Part shown: positions 1-8,319 of the stretch, in pieces
Position numbering within the stretch: the first letter of the stretch is position 1
Layout of the letters: every line of letters begins with the position of its first letter
Assembly: GCA_963813375.1 (NCBI GenBank)
Contig: CAWEYT010000005.1
Span: 1-64,000 of the forward strand
Length of the DNA stretch: 64,000 nt
Origin: DASTFY01 sp963813375
GTDB lineage: Bacteria; Actinomycetota; Acidimicrobiia; Acidimicrobiales; Ilumatobacteraceae
Direction of reading: 5' to 3'
The notes under the pieces: model-generated
What the model was told of the DNA's origin: nothing
What the model saw: only the letters and a program-made list of their open reading frames with translations
Database searches by the model: none
Translations under genes and position numbers: made by a program

Positions 1-30
1 GTGCGAAGGTTCGAATCCTTCCGGGGGCAC
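1..30 (+). repeat. tRNA-Arg(CCU)-like 3' end, attachment-core copy 1
   Basis: The window opens inside a T-arm (GAAGG, TTCGAAT loop, CCTTC) followed by CGGGGGC and discriminator A, the 3' end of a tRNA. The same 30 bases recur at 9000 and 22357, and with one mismatch at 15652. The anticodon half lies outside the window, so this could be the end of an intact tRNA gene or another fragment. Confidence 0.7.
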
Positions 31-345
31 GCGAAAGTCCTGCTAGATGGCGGTGTAGGTGAGCGTGGCCATCATGGCGCCCATCCGATTGCCCATCCTT
101 CGGGTGGGCAATCGGTCGATCACGGAGGCGATGAGCAGAAGGCGACGACACCAGGCGATACTCGAGAGGGCCGGGTGTGGCAGCCCGACGTCGAGACGCA
201 CGGTGTCGCTCACCGACTCGTCGACTGTGCAACGTCTCGTTGCACAGATCGTCTCCGACTTGCCGCTCGTCCAGCCCGACAGGCGGCGCACGGGCCGGTG
301 CACCGCTCCGAGGCCGGAGTGGATCCCGGCCGGTGGCCAGGGCCC
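31..345. other. Element left-end block (copy 1), non-coding
   Basis: About 310 bp nearly identical to 9030-9345 and partly to 22387-22735. Two 10-mers, GCGCCCATCC (77-86) and TTGCCCATCC (89-98), start 47 and 59 bp after the tRNA end. The second forms an 11-bp hairpin with a TTC loop (88-112). A 23-bp palindrome with 10-bp arms and a TCT centre lies at 225-247. No credible gene is seen here. From 346 to 522 the sequence leaves the repeat and I see nothing recognisable. Confidence 0.6.
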
Positions 346-522
346 TCAACGTCGTAGTCGGTACGCCGGCCACGTGCACGGCCTACCGGACCCGCGTCGA
401 CCAATCTCGCACTCAGGGACTCTGGTCCTGCGCACATCGAGGTCGCGACTGGTTGTGCGGATCGACAGCCAACGCTGAATCGCCGCGGTAGAGCAGGGTT
501 TGGCATCCAGTGGCGGTGCACG

Positions 523-1526
523 TCATCGCATCGTCACCACGACCTTGCCCTTGGCGCGGCCGGATTCGACGTAGGCGATGGCCTCGTTTGTCGACGCGAA
601 CGAGAAAGACCTTGTCGAGAATGGGACGAATGATCCCGGCGTCGATCAGCGAGGTGATCTCGGTCAGCTGCGTTCCGTTCGCCCGCATGAAGAGGAACGA
701 GTAGTCGACCTCGAGGCGTTTCGCTCTTCGCCGGGTCGTCGAGCTGCCGGCGCGCAGGATCGGCTTGACGAACCAGGGTGCACCGATGTCGTCGCCGAAG
801 GCGGGGTCAGGTGGACCGGAGATGGAGATCAGCCGTCCACCTGGCTTGAGGACACGGAGCGACTTGTCGAGCGTCGTGCCGTCCTGGCTGTGCAGCACCA
901 CGTCGTAGTTGTCGAGGATGGCCTCGAAGTCCTGTGTCTTGTAGTCGATGACGATGTCTGCGCCGAGGCCCTCGACCAGCTCGACGTTGGCGGCGCTGGT
1001 GGTCGTGGCCACGGTGGCTCCGAGATGCTTGGCCAGCTGGATGGCGAACGTGCCCACGCCGCCAGACCCTGCCTGGATGAAGACCTTCTGTCCGTGCTGC
1101 AGGTTCGCTCGCTCGACGAGTGCCTGCCATGCCGTCAGACCCACCAGCGGGATGGAGGCTGCTTCCTCCATCGAGAGTGATCTCGGCTTGAGCGCCACGT
1201 CGGCTTCGTTCGATCGCGATGAGCTCTGCGAACGTGCCGATCGCGCCCTTGTCGGGGCGGGCGTACACCTCGTCACCGACGTTGAACCGCCGCACCCCCG
1301 GTCCCACCCGAACAACTTCCCCGGCGACGTCGTTGCCCAAGATGAGTGGCATCCGGTAGGGCAAGATGAACTTGAACTCGCCGCTGCGGATCTTGGAGTC
1401 GAGCAGGTTCACACCGGCCGCGTGGATCTGGACCAACACCTGGCCGTCGGCCGGCACCGGTTCTGGCACGTCGGCGATCCGGCCGCCATCGCTGGGTTTG
1501 TATCGGTCGATGATGAAGGCCTTCAT
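523..1526 (-). pseudogene. Zinc-independent MDR quinone reductase-like (frameshifted)
   Basis: Medium-chain dehydrogenase/reductase of the NADP-dependent quinone oxidoreductase group. The N-terminal GroES-like half starts MKAFIIDRYKPSDGG and contains the GNDVAG stretch. The Rossmann half has the nucleotide-binding AGSGGVG motif, then VIDYKTQDF and LKPGGRLISISG. The reading frame changes near 1200 and near 605; correcting both gives one continuous protein ending in AKGKVVVTMR at the TGA at 523. No structural zinc cysteine cluster is visible, as expected for the quinone reductase branch. It is followed by an SDR on the same strand 52 bp upstream. The shifts may be sequencing errors, since the coding sequence is otherwise intact. 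Confidence 0.7.
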
Positions 1527-1578
1527 GGTTGGATCTGACGCAACGAGCGGTCCAACCCCGATGAAGCAACATGAGCAT

Positions 1579-2310
1579 TCATCGGCTGATCGCTTCTGCG
1601 TCCCACTGGTCCTGCAGGGCGGGGTACAGCGCCGTCAGGTCGTTGGGCAGCGCCGCCTTCACCATCTCGCTGGTGGGATCGGCGAGGACCTCCTCGGCGT
1701 CGGCTTCGATGGCCGCGACGATCTGGGTTGCGACCGATTGCGGGCTGATCTTCTCGGCGCTCACACCGGCGGCCATGTCGGTGTCGATGAACCCGGCGTG
1801 CACGGCGACGACCAGCGTTCCCTGCCGTCGCAGCTCGATGCGAAGCGCGTTCGTGAGCGACCACGCGGCTGCCTTCGACGCGCTGTAGGTGGCGCCTTGG
1901 GGCATGGAGATGAACGAGAGCACCGACAGGACGTTGACCAGTGCGCCGCCGCCGTTCTCGCCCAGGACCGGCGCGAACGCTCGCGCCATCCGCATCGAGC
2001 CGAAGAAGTTCGTTTCCATCTCGGCCCGCGCGGCGTCGACGGCGCCTGGTGCCAGCGATGCGGAGCTTCGGAGGATGCCCGCGTTGTTGACGACGATGGA
2101 GACGTCACCGCACGTACGCGCCGCGTCGGCGATGTCGTCGGCGCTGGTCACGTCGAGCCGGACCGGGATGACGTCTCGGTTCGTGATGCTCGTGGTGTCG
2201 CGGGCGGCGCCGTACACCTTGGCACCGGAGTCCAGGAGTGCCTGGGCGATGGCGGCGCCGAGCCCGCGGTTGGCTCCGGTGACGAGTGCAGCTGCACCTT
2301 CAATCTTCAT
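1579..2310 (-). CDS. SDR family oxidoreductase
   Basis: Classical short-chain dehydrogenase/reductase of 243 residues. It shows TGANRGLG for cofactor binding near residue 10, VNNAGI mid-protein, a catalytic serine region and YSASK for the Tyr/Lys pair. I chose the ATG at 2310 because a GGAGG sits about 9 bases upstream on the reverse strand and the protein then begins MKIEGAAALVTGANRG, the usual distance to the glycine motif. The substrate is unknown. It lies between an MDR reductase and an alpha/beta hydrolase on the same strand, suggesting a shared xenobiotic or small-molecule role. Confidence 0.85.
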   Translation of the reverse strand: MKIEGAAALVTGANRGLGAAIAQALLDSGAKVYGAARDTTSITNRDVIPVRLDVTSADDIADAARTCGDVSIVVNNAGILRSSASLAPGAVDAARAEMETNFFGSMRMARAFAPVLGENGGGALVNVLSVLSFISMPQGATYSASKAAAWSLTNALRIELRRQGTLVVAVHAGFIDTDMAAGVSAEKISPQSVATQIVAAIEADAEEVLADPTSEMVKAALPNDLTALYPALQDQWDAEAISR

Positions 2311-2481
2311 GAGGTGATTCCTCCGTGTCATGGCCGTGTCCCGGATGGTCACGGTGTCGTGGTGTTCGGTTGCCACGGCCTCGGCGCGGCGTGGCGAGAC
2401 GAGGCCGGCGTCCAAGCGACGGCTCGGGCTCGTCGTTGGAGGTGCGGGCGAAGGCGCTCGGTCAGGCCCGCCCTCGTCGCA

Positions 2482-3399
2482 CTACTGGGCGAGGAACTCG
2501 AGCGCCTTGTCGACGAACTGCCCGTGGAACTGGAAGATGCCGCCGTGGCCGGCGTCGGGGTAGACCACCAGATCAGCGTCCGGCAGGCGCTGAGCGAGGT
2601 CGACCGAGTTCCTCGTCGGCACCATCCGGTCGCTCTCGCCGTTGGCGACGAGAACCGGCTGACGAATGACCGACAGGTCGGCAGGCTGCTGCTTGCCCCA
2701 GCGGTGGATGGCCTTGAGCTGGGCGCCGTATGACCTGAGCGAGATGGCCTTGTCGCGGTTCTCGGTGCGCTCCTTCAAGCGTGCCAAGAACGCCTTGCCG
2801 GCTCGACGCCCGTCGGGCGTCCTGGTGAAGAAGAGGAACTGCTTCGGGTCCTGCAAGGTGAGCAGCCCTCGAAGCGTGTCGAGGTGCGCGATCCGGGTCA
2901 CGTTCGTGATGCCGTCGCCGCCAGCGGGACCCGTGCCGGCGAGGATCAGCTTGCGGACGAGCTGCGGTTCGTCCGCGGCGATCACCTGGGCGATCATGCC
3001 GCCCATCGAGAAGCCGAAGAGGTCGACCTTCTCGAGACCCAGCGCCCGGATGAAGGCGACGGCGTCCTTCGCCATCGCCTCGATGGTGTTGGGCGTGGAA
3101 CCGCTCGAAGCGCCAACGCCGCGGTTGTCGAACGTGATGACCCGGTGCCGGGCGGCGATGCCGTCGACGACTCGAGGGTCCCAGTTGTCCAAGACGGCGG
3201 CCAGGTGGGTGAGGAAGATCACCGGCACGCCAGCCCTGGGGCCGAGCTCGCGGTAGGCGAAGTCGACACCCCCGGCGGAGACGGTGCGGGTCGATGCGTC
3301 CTTGTACGACGTGACCACGTCGCCGCTCGCCGCTCGATCGATCCTCGTCGTGGCGGTCCGCTCTGTCGTGGGCAGCGCCACCGGCCGAGTTGCTGTCAT
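2482..3399 (-). CDS. Alpha/beta hydrolase
   Basis: A 305-residue alpha/beta hydrolase. The nucleophile elbow is GFSMGG, the acid is likely the Asp in GESDRMV, and the catalytic His is in DAGHGG near the C-terminus. A HLAAVLDNWDPR stretch follows the oxyanion strand where most members have HGFPxS. The N-terminal ~30 residues are rich in Thr/Arg and may not be translated if a later start is used. It is divergent from a TetR gene with an operator-like palindrome between them, so it is probably TetR-controlled. Confidence 0.85.
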   Translation of the reverse strand: MTATRPVALPTTERTATTRIDRAASGDVVTSYKDASTRTVSAGGVDFAYRELGPRAGVPVIFLTHLAAVLDNWDPRVVDGIAARHRVITFDNRGVGASSGSTPNTIEAMAKDAVAFIRALGLEKVDLFGFSMGGMIAQVIAADEPQLVRKLILAGTGPAGGDGITNVTRIAHLDTLRGLLTLQDPKQFLFFTRTPDGRRAGKAFLARLKERTENRDKAISLRSYGAQLKAIHRWGKQQPADLSVIRQPVLVANGESDRMVPTRNSVDLAQRLPDADLVVYPDAGHGGIFQFHGQFVDKALEFLAQ

Positions 3400-3412
3400 C
3401 GTGTGCTCCTAC

Positions 3413-3440
3413 CTATTGAAGTATGATCGTACTATAATCG
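3413..3440. promoter_or_regulatory. TetR operator/promoter between divergent genes
   Basis: The 87-bp gap between the hydrolase and tetR holds an imperfect palindrome AGTATGATCGTACT at 3420-3433 (one mismatched pair) directly followed by TATAAT at 3433-3438, which would be the -10 box for the rightward gene. The arrangement fits an autoregulated TetR repressor blocking both promoters. This is inferred from position and symmetry only. Confidence 0.5.
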
Positions 3441-3485
3441 GCTTCGGAGAGAAGGCAACGTGTCGTTCGACACGAGGAGGCGCGT

Positions 3486-4064
3486 GTGGCCCGCTACGGC
3501 AAGGAACACAAGGAAGCGACCAGGCGGCGGATCATCGAGGCCGCCGGTCAGCGTTTGAAGCGTGATGGCATCGACGGCTCCGGCGTCTCCGTGCTCATGG
3601 CGGACGCGGGGCTGACCAACGGTGCCTTCTACGCCCACTTCGCATCGAAGGAGGACCTCGTCGCCACGGCGGTCGCCGACCAGCTGCGCCAACAGCTCGA
3701 GCGCTACCGCGCCCAGGGCTCCGACCGCGAGGGAGTCGAGCAGTTGGTGCGCGAGTACCTGTCGATCGAGCACCGCGACGACCCAGAGCACGGCTGCCCC
3801 TCCGCGGCCCTGCTCGACGAGATCGGGCGCTGTGGCGATGCCACCAAGCACGCCTACACCGACGGGATCCTGGGACTGGTCGACGAGATCGCCTCCCGTC
3901 TCGCTCCCAGCGATCCTCAGTCGGCGCGCGGACAGACGCTCAGCCTCTTCGCGCTGCTGATCGGCACGCTGCAGCTGTCTCGCGCGCTCGCCGACCGACG
4001 GCTCGCCGATGAGGTACTCGAGCGGGGCATCGAGAACGCGCTGGCGCTTCTCCCCGGCGAGTAG
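3486..4064 (+). CDS. TetR/AcrR family transcriptional regulator
   Basis: A 192-residue TetR repressor. The N-terminal HTH (about residues 8-55) includes TRRRIIEAAGQRLKRDG and GLTNGAFYAHFASKEDL, the typical recognition helix followed by YxHFxSKEdL. The C-terminal ligand-binding half is close to the TetR_C group, with HGCPSAALLDEIGR. The GTG start at 3486 follows a GAGG. It probably controls itself and the divergent hydrolase, SDR and MDR genes through the palindrome at 3420. Confidence 0.88.
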   Translation: MARYGKEHKEATRRRIIEAAGQRLKRDGIDGSGVSVLMADAGLTNGAFYAHFASKEDLVATAVADQLRQQLERYRAQGSDREGVEQLVREYLSIEHRDDPEHGCPSAALLDEIGRCGDATKHAYTDGILGLVDEIASRLAPSDPQSARGQTLSLFALLIGTLQLSRALADRRLADEVLERGIENALALLPGE

Positions 4065-4074
4065 CGCCTCGGGG

Positions 4075-4581
4075 TCAATCCGAAGATCGCAGCGCGGGCT
4101 CGTGGAGCACTGCGGCCTGCACCGTGTCGTTCGTGGCGCCGGGCCCGGGTATGGCTCGCACCGATCGGGCGTCGAGGGTTTCGCCGCAGGTGTCGCAGGT
4201 CATCTGTGCTGTGGTGGTGCATCCGCAGCTTCGGTGCTCGATGAGGAGCGGCTCGTTGCCTGTGCCGTAGATCCACTGGTCGCCCCACTGGCGCAGCGCG
4301 GTCATGACGGGCCACAGGGCGCGGCCTTTGTCGGTGAGGAGGTAGTCGTAGCGGCCGCGGGCCTCGTCGTAGGGGCGGCGTTCCAGGATGCCGGTGGCGA
4401 CGAGGGTGTCGAGTCGGTGGGTGAGGATGTTGCGCGAGATCCCCAGGCGCTCGACGAAGTCATCGAAGCGGCGGACACCGAGGAAGGCGTCGCGCAGGAT
4501 CAGCAGGGTCCACCACTCGCCGACGACTTCGAGTGACTGGGCGATGGAGCAGTGCATGTCGGCGAACGACGCCTTCCGCAT
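4075..4581 (-). CDS. HxlR family winged-helix regulator
   Basis: A 168-residue HxlR-type regulator. It carries the conserved CSIAQSLEVVGEWWTLLILR start, RRFDDFVERLGISRNILTHRL as the DNA-recognition helix and a C-terminal tail with CGCTTTAQMTCDTCG, four cysteines that could bind zinc. The start at 4581 gives the family's usual N-terminus; longer upstream readings run antisense through the thioesterase. It is divergent from the thioesterase-exporter operon, with a palindrome in between, and is presumably its repressor. Confidence 0.88.
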   Translation of the reverse strand: MRKASFADMHCSIAQSLEVVGEWWTLLILRDAFLGVRRFDDFVERLGISRNILTHRLDTLVATGILERRPYDEARGRYDYLLTDKGRALWPVMTALRQWGDQWIYGTGNEPLLIEHRSCGCTTTAQMTCDTCGETLDARSVRAIPGPGATNDTVQAAVLHEPALRSSD

Positions 4582-4583
4582 GG

Positions 4584-4648
4584 ACGCAACCCTACCTGAG
4601 TTGCGTGACAGGACTGAACTGTGGCAGTGCTGCGTTCTATGACGCAAC
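4584..4648. promoter_or_regulatory. Putative HxlR operator
   Basis: ACGCAAC (4584-4590) and GTTGCGT (4600-4606) form a 23-bp palindrome with a 9-bp spacer immediately upstream of the HxlR start codon. A third half-site ACGCAAC sits at 4642-4648, at the beginning of the thioesterase frame. This placement suits autoregulation plus control of the divergent operon. Confidence 0.5.
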
Positions 4649-5454
4649 TTGACGGGTCGACCGCGGTCACGGACTTCGACCGGACGACGGCGTTGATCCC
4701 GGTCGAGGCTCGTCCCGGCGAGTTCTTGGTCGACCTCGATGGCGGGTGGTCGGCGTTGGTCGGTGTGCACGGCGGCTACATGTGCGCGCTCGCGGTGCGC
4801 GGCGCGGAGTCGCTGGCACCGGGCCGCTTGGTGCGCACCATGTCGACGAGCTTCCTGCGGTCGGGGCGGGTGGGCCCGGCCGTGCTGTCGGTGCGTGAGG
4901 TGCGACGGGGCCGGTCGATCACGACGATGGTCGCCGAGCTCGTCCAGGACGATCAGATCCTGATCGTCAGCCGCCTGACGCTGATGACGGCGCGATCCGG
5001 GGTCGAGTGGAGCGAGCCGCGGCCGCTGGATCTGCCGCCGCCAGCGGACTGTGTGCCGTTCCCGCCGCCGGCTCAGGTGGTGAGCTTCGGACGGTTCGAG
5101 CTGCGGTTCGATCCTGACCGGATGCCGTTCACCGGCGAACGCGCCCACCTCGGCGGGTATGTGCGCCCGCTCGAGGCTCGCCCGGTCGACGCCGCATGGC
5201 TGGTGATGGCCGCCGACTGCTTCCCGCCCCCTGCGTTCGCTCGTGCCGAGCCTCCGACCGGCGGGATGAGCATCGACCTCACCGTCCACATCCACCGCAG
5301 CGGGTTCACCCTGCAGGACGACGACTGGCTCGCCGGCTGCTTCGAGATCGACGACAGCACCGGCGGCCTCGCGGTCGAGCACGGCCGCATCACCCAGATG
5401 GACGGCACCGTGGTGGCCGAGTCGTTCCACACCCGGCTCACCGCGCAGAACTGA
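4621..5454 (+). CDS. TesB-like acyl-CoA thioesterase family protein
   Basis: About 277 residues resembling the double-hotdog thioesterase family (TesB-like/4HBT_3). The first hotdog has GGWSALVGVHGGYMCALAVR and RTMSTSFLRSG; the second has AWLVMAADCFPPPAF and SIDLTVHIHRSG. The start is uncertain between GTG 4621 and ATG 4639. It ends 5 bp before the DHA2 exporter, so the two are co-transcribed, divergent from HxlR. A role in hydrolysing or channelling a CoA-linked or modified compound is possible but not shown. Confidence 0.72.
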   Translation: MAVLRSMTQLDGSTAVTDFDRTTALIPVEARPGEFLVDLDGGWSALVGVHGGYMCALAVRGAESLAPGRLVRTMSTSFLRSGRVGPAVLSVREVRRGRSITTMVAELVQDDQILIVSRLTLMTARSGVEWSEPRPLDLPPPADCVPFPPPAQVVSFGRFELRFDPDRMPFTGERAHLGGYVRPLEARPVDAAWLVMAADCFPPPAFARAEPPTGGMSIDLTVHIHRSGFTLQDDDWLAGCFEIDDSTGGLAVEHGRITQMDGTVVAESFHTRLTAQN

Positions 5455-5459
5455 CCGGC

Positions 5460-6974
5460 ATGTACGAGCACTCCCGTCGGACGCTGACGATCGCATCGCT
5501 GGCGGTGCTGGCGACGTTCCTCGACACGACGATCCTCTACGTCGCCTTCCCCGACATCACCGCGACGTTCTCCGACACCAGCGCGTCGGAGCTCTCCTGG
5601 GTGCTGAACGCCTACACGATCGTGTTCGCTGCGATGCTCATCCCGGCGGGGAAGCTGGCTGACCGAGTCGGGCACCGGAAGGTGTTCCTGGCCGGCTCGA
5701 CGGTGTTCACCGTGGCCTCGATGGCGTGCGGCCTGGCGCCGAGCGCCGAACTGCTGATCGTGTTCCGCATCGTCCAGGCGGTCGGCGCCGCGGCGCTGAT
5801 CCCGTCGTCGTTGGCGTTGGTGATGCACGCCTTCGCCCACGACCAGCTGCCCCGAGCAGTGGCGATCTGGGGCGCAGCCGGCGCCGTCGCCGGGGCCCTC
5901 GGCCCCACACTGGGCGCGGCGATCGTCGAGGGACTCGGGTGGCGGTGGGCGTTCTTCATCAACCTCCCCGTCGGCATCTACACCGTGATCGCCGGGCGCA
6001 GGAACCTGCACGAGTCGTCCGACCCCGACACCCAGGTCCCGTCCCCCGTGGGCGTCGTCCTCATCGCCGGTGCTGCAGGGCTGCTGTCCTACGGTCTGGT
6101 CGGCACCGAAGAGTTCGGATGGCTCAGCGCCCGAACCTTCGGCGTGCTTGTCGCAGGACTGGTCGTGCTCGCGGTCTTCGTCGTGCATCAGCAGCACACC
6201 AAGGCGCCAGCACTCGACCTCGATCTGTTCCGCATCGCCAACTTCCGCTGGGCGAACCTCGCCATGTTGGTGTTCGGCACCGCGTTCGCAGCCCTGTTCT
6301 TCGGCTCGATCCTGTTCCTCACCGACGTCTGGGGATGGTCGGTACTCCAGGCCGGCTTCGGGGTCGCACCCGGTCCGGTCGTCGTCGGCCTCGTCGCACC
6401 CCAGGTCGGCAAGCTCGCCGGCAGAATCGGGCAGCGACCGATCCTCATCACCGGCGGCGTCCTGTTCGCCGGCAGCGGCCTGTTCCGCTTGGTGATGCTC
6501 GGCCCAGACGTCAACTACCTGCGCGACTTCTTCCCGTCGATGGTGCTCAGCGGCCTCGGTGTCGCGTTCGTCTTCCCCCAGCTCTCCAGCGTCGTGGCTC
6601 AGGCATTGCCGCCCGGCCGCGCCGGCGTCGGCGGCGCCGCCGCCCAAGCAGTCCGCCAGTTCGGCGGCACGTTCGGTGTCGCGCTGACCATCGCGTTCCT
6701 CGGGACCGCGGGCGCCGTCATCGATGGCTTCGATCCGATCTGGTGGATCGTCGTCATCGGTGGACTCGCCACGTCCGCGCTCGTCCTACCGATGCGCACC
6801 TCCAACGCCCGCCATCGCGTCACCGGCATCGTCGCCGCCGCAGCGCGGTCGAGTTTGGCGCAGACGCCCGGGCGGCTCGGCAGCCGATCTGCGAGTTGCC
6901 CATCCAATTGCCCATCCAAGGCACGGGAGTCGGTGGTGCCAGAGGTGGCTCAACGACACGACAACCGTAGCTGA
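5460..6974 (+). CDS. DHA2-type MFS drug exporter with element-derived C-tail
   Basis: A 504-residue major facilitator of the EmrB/QacA (DHA2) type. TM1 begins after LTIASLAVLATFLDTTILYV; the DHA2 signature LSWVLNAYTIVFAAMLIPAG and the motif-A-like GKLADRVGHRKVF follow, and roughly 12-14 membrane segments are visible. The last ~45 residues (from RSSLAQTPGRLG) are encoded by the repeated right-end block of the mobile module, so the natural C-terminus was probably replaced when the element formed. The 3' ~245 bp is duplicated at 21950-22200. It is co-transcribed with the thioesterase under HxlR. Confidence 0.85.
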   Translation: MYEHSRRTLTIASLAVLATFLDTTILYVAFPDITATFSDTSASELSWVLNAYTIVFAAMLIPAGKLADRVGHRKVFLAGSTVFTVASMACGLAPSAELLIVFRIVQAVGAAALIPSSLALVMHAFAHDQLPRAVAIWGAAGAVAGALGPTLGAAIVEGLGWRWAFFINLPVGIYTVIAGRRNLHESSDPDTQVPSPVGVVLIAGAAGLLSYGLVGTEEFGWLSARTFGVLVAGLVVLAVFVVHQQHTKAPALDLDLFRIANFRWANLAMLVFGTAFAALFFGSILFLTDVWGWSVLQAGFGVAPGPVVVGLVAPQVGKLAGRIGQRPILITGGVLFAGSGLFRLVMLGPDVNYLRDFFPSMVLSGLGVAFVFPQLSSVVAQALPPGRAGVGGAAAQAVRQFGGTFGVALTIAFLGTAGAVIDGFDPIWWIVVIGGLATSALVLPMRTSNARHRVTGIVAAAARSSLAQTPGRLGSRSASCPSNCPSKARESVVPEVAQRHDNRS

Positions 6975-7023
6975 GCAGGCCAAACACGACAGGAAAAGAC
7001 CCGGCGACACCCACCCGATCGGA
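6844..7023. other. Element right-end block (copy 2) with paired 10-mers
   Basis: This block recurs before four of the tRNA fragments (8803, 15455, 22150). TTGCCCATCC occurs at 6896-6905 and again at 6908-6917, with the second ending 107 bp before the anticodon-loop sequence. The MFS reading frame runs into it and stops at 6974. I read the 10-mers as integrase arm-type binding sites. Confidence 0.55.
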
Positions 7024-7068
7024 TTCCTAAACCGAGTCAGCGGAGGTTCGAATCCTCTCCGGGGGCAC
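7024..7068 (+). repeat. tRNA-Arg(CCU)-like 3' fragment, copy 2 (divergent)
   Basis: TTCCTAA anticodon loop (anticodon CCU), then the 3' anticodon strand, a T-arm with loop TTCGAAT and a GGGGGCAC end. The T-stem and variable region differ from the other copies (AGGTTCGAATCCT retained, flanks changed). There is no D-arm or 5' acceptor strand, so this is not a working tRNA. Unlike the other copies it is not followed by the left-end block. Confidence 0.65.
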
Positions 7069-7461
7069 GAACGACGACCGACGTACCCGCTCGCTCGCTT
7101 GGCCAACGCCCTGAACCGAAGACCCGTTCGCGGCGTCAGCCCGACGGCGTTTGGGTTGACATGACGCTACAGCCACCCTGAACTCGGCTCCTTGGCTGAG
7201 TTCGCGCGTCAGCTCCACCGCGAGTCAGTCCGCGTGTGGTGAGGTCAGTCGAGTTCACATCCCCCGTCGACGCCGCGCCGTCACGATCCGGCAGGCCCGC
7301 CTCCCCGCAACGACATGCACCTGGACGGCAGCCGGCTCGATCTCCAGTGTCCTCCATCGCCGGCTTGATGGTGTTCGCGACCCGGTGTGGACAGTTCGAT
7401 GTCATCGGGTCGCGGCCACAGATGCCGCGTGTCATGCTGCGGTGTTCGTGGAGGTGGACCG
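7069..7461. other. Non-coding stretch, no recognised feature
   Basis: There is no gene with plausible protein features on either strand. The +47/+59 paired 10-mers seen after other tRNA fragments are absent here, so this side may be old flanking DNA or a deleted module end. A GGAGG at about 7450 serves the next gene. Confidence 0.4.
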
Positions 7462-8319
7462 ATGGAACTCACGCACGCGATGGCCAACGTCGAGCGTGGC
7501 CTCCGGCTGCATTACGTCACGGCGGGCGACGGCCCGCGCGTGGTCGTGCTGTTACACGGGTTTCCGCAGACGTGGTGGGAATGGCGCCGCGTGATCCCGG
7601 CGCTCGTCAACGCGGACCTCAAGGTCGTCGCGCCGGACTACCGCGGCGCCGGCCATTCGTCGCGGCCAGCCGGGGGCTACGACAAGCTCACGATGGCGGG
7701 CGACATCCACCGTCTACTGCGCGACCACCTCGAGCTCGAGGGCCCGATCGTAATGGTCGGGCACGACATCGGGCTGATGGTGGCATACGCCTACGCGCAG
7801 GCGTACCGTGATGAGCTCTCGCACCTCGTCGTGGCGGACGCGCCGCTGCCCGGCACGGACGTCTTCGATCGGCTGCGCGGCGACCCGCGTGTCTGGCACT
7901 TCGCGTTCCACGGCGCGCGCGACATCGCCGAGATGCTTGTGGCGGGCCGCGAACGGCAGTACCTCCAGGTCTTCTTGGGGCGCTGCTTCGATCCGTCGGC
8001 GATCGAAGACGCAGACCTCGACGTCTACGTCTCGGCCTTCTCCGCCCCGGGCGCGATGCGGGCCGGCTTCGAGCTCTACCGAGCCTTCGACCGCGACGCC
8101 GAGGACAACCGGGCAGCGCTCGCCCGCAATGGCAAACTGACCGTGCCCGTGCTGGCGGTGGGAGGCGAGATCAGCACCTCCGGACCACTGGTTGAGGAGA
8201 TGATGCGCGAGGTCGCCGGCGACGTCACCGGCGTGCGCATTCCGCGGACCTCACACTGGGTCGCCGAGGAGAATCCCGCCGGTTTAGTGCGCGCACTGCT
8301 CGACTTCCTGGCTGCCTGA
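7462..8319 (+). CDS. Epoxide hydrolase/dehalogenase-like alpha/beta hydrolase
   Basis: A 285-residue alpha/beta hydrolase of the group using aspartate as nucleophile. HGFPQTWWEWR is the oxyanion segment, GHDIGLMVAYAYA holds the nucleophilic Asp, the cap region follows, and SHWVAEENP holds the catalytic His. This pattern is typical of epoxide hydrolases and haloacetate dehalogenases. The ATG at 7462 is preceded by GGAGG at a good distance, so I excluded the upstream extension. It is the only gene in module B. Confidence 0.85.
   Translation: MELTHAMANVERGLRLHYVTAGDGPRVVVLLHGFPQTWWEWRRVIPALVNADLKVVAPDYRGAGHSSRPAGGYDKLTMAGDIHRLLRDHLELEGPIVMVGHDIGLMVAYAYAQAYRDELSHLVVADAPLPGTDVFDRLRGDPRVWHFAFHGARDIAEMLVAGRERQYLQVFLGRCFDPSAIEDADLDVYVSAFSAPGAMRAGFELYRAFDRDAEDNRAALARNGKLTVPVLAVGGEISTSGPLVEEMMREVAGDVTGVRIPRTSHWVAEENPAGLVRALLDFLAA

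Noticed and set aside
1366..2733. A 455-codon + strand frame.
   Set aside because: It is antisense to the SDR and neighbouring genes, without domain motifs.
6820..7014. Small reverse-strand proteins beginning MGNWMGN or MDGQLDGQL next to each tRNA fragment.
   Set aside because: They are translations of the repeated 10-mers and tRNA ends, have no ribosome sites, and vary in frame between copies.
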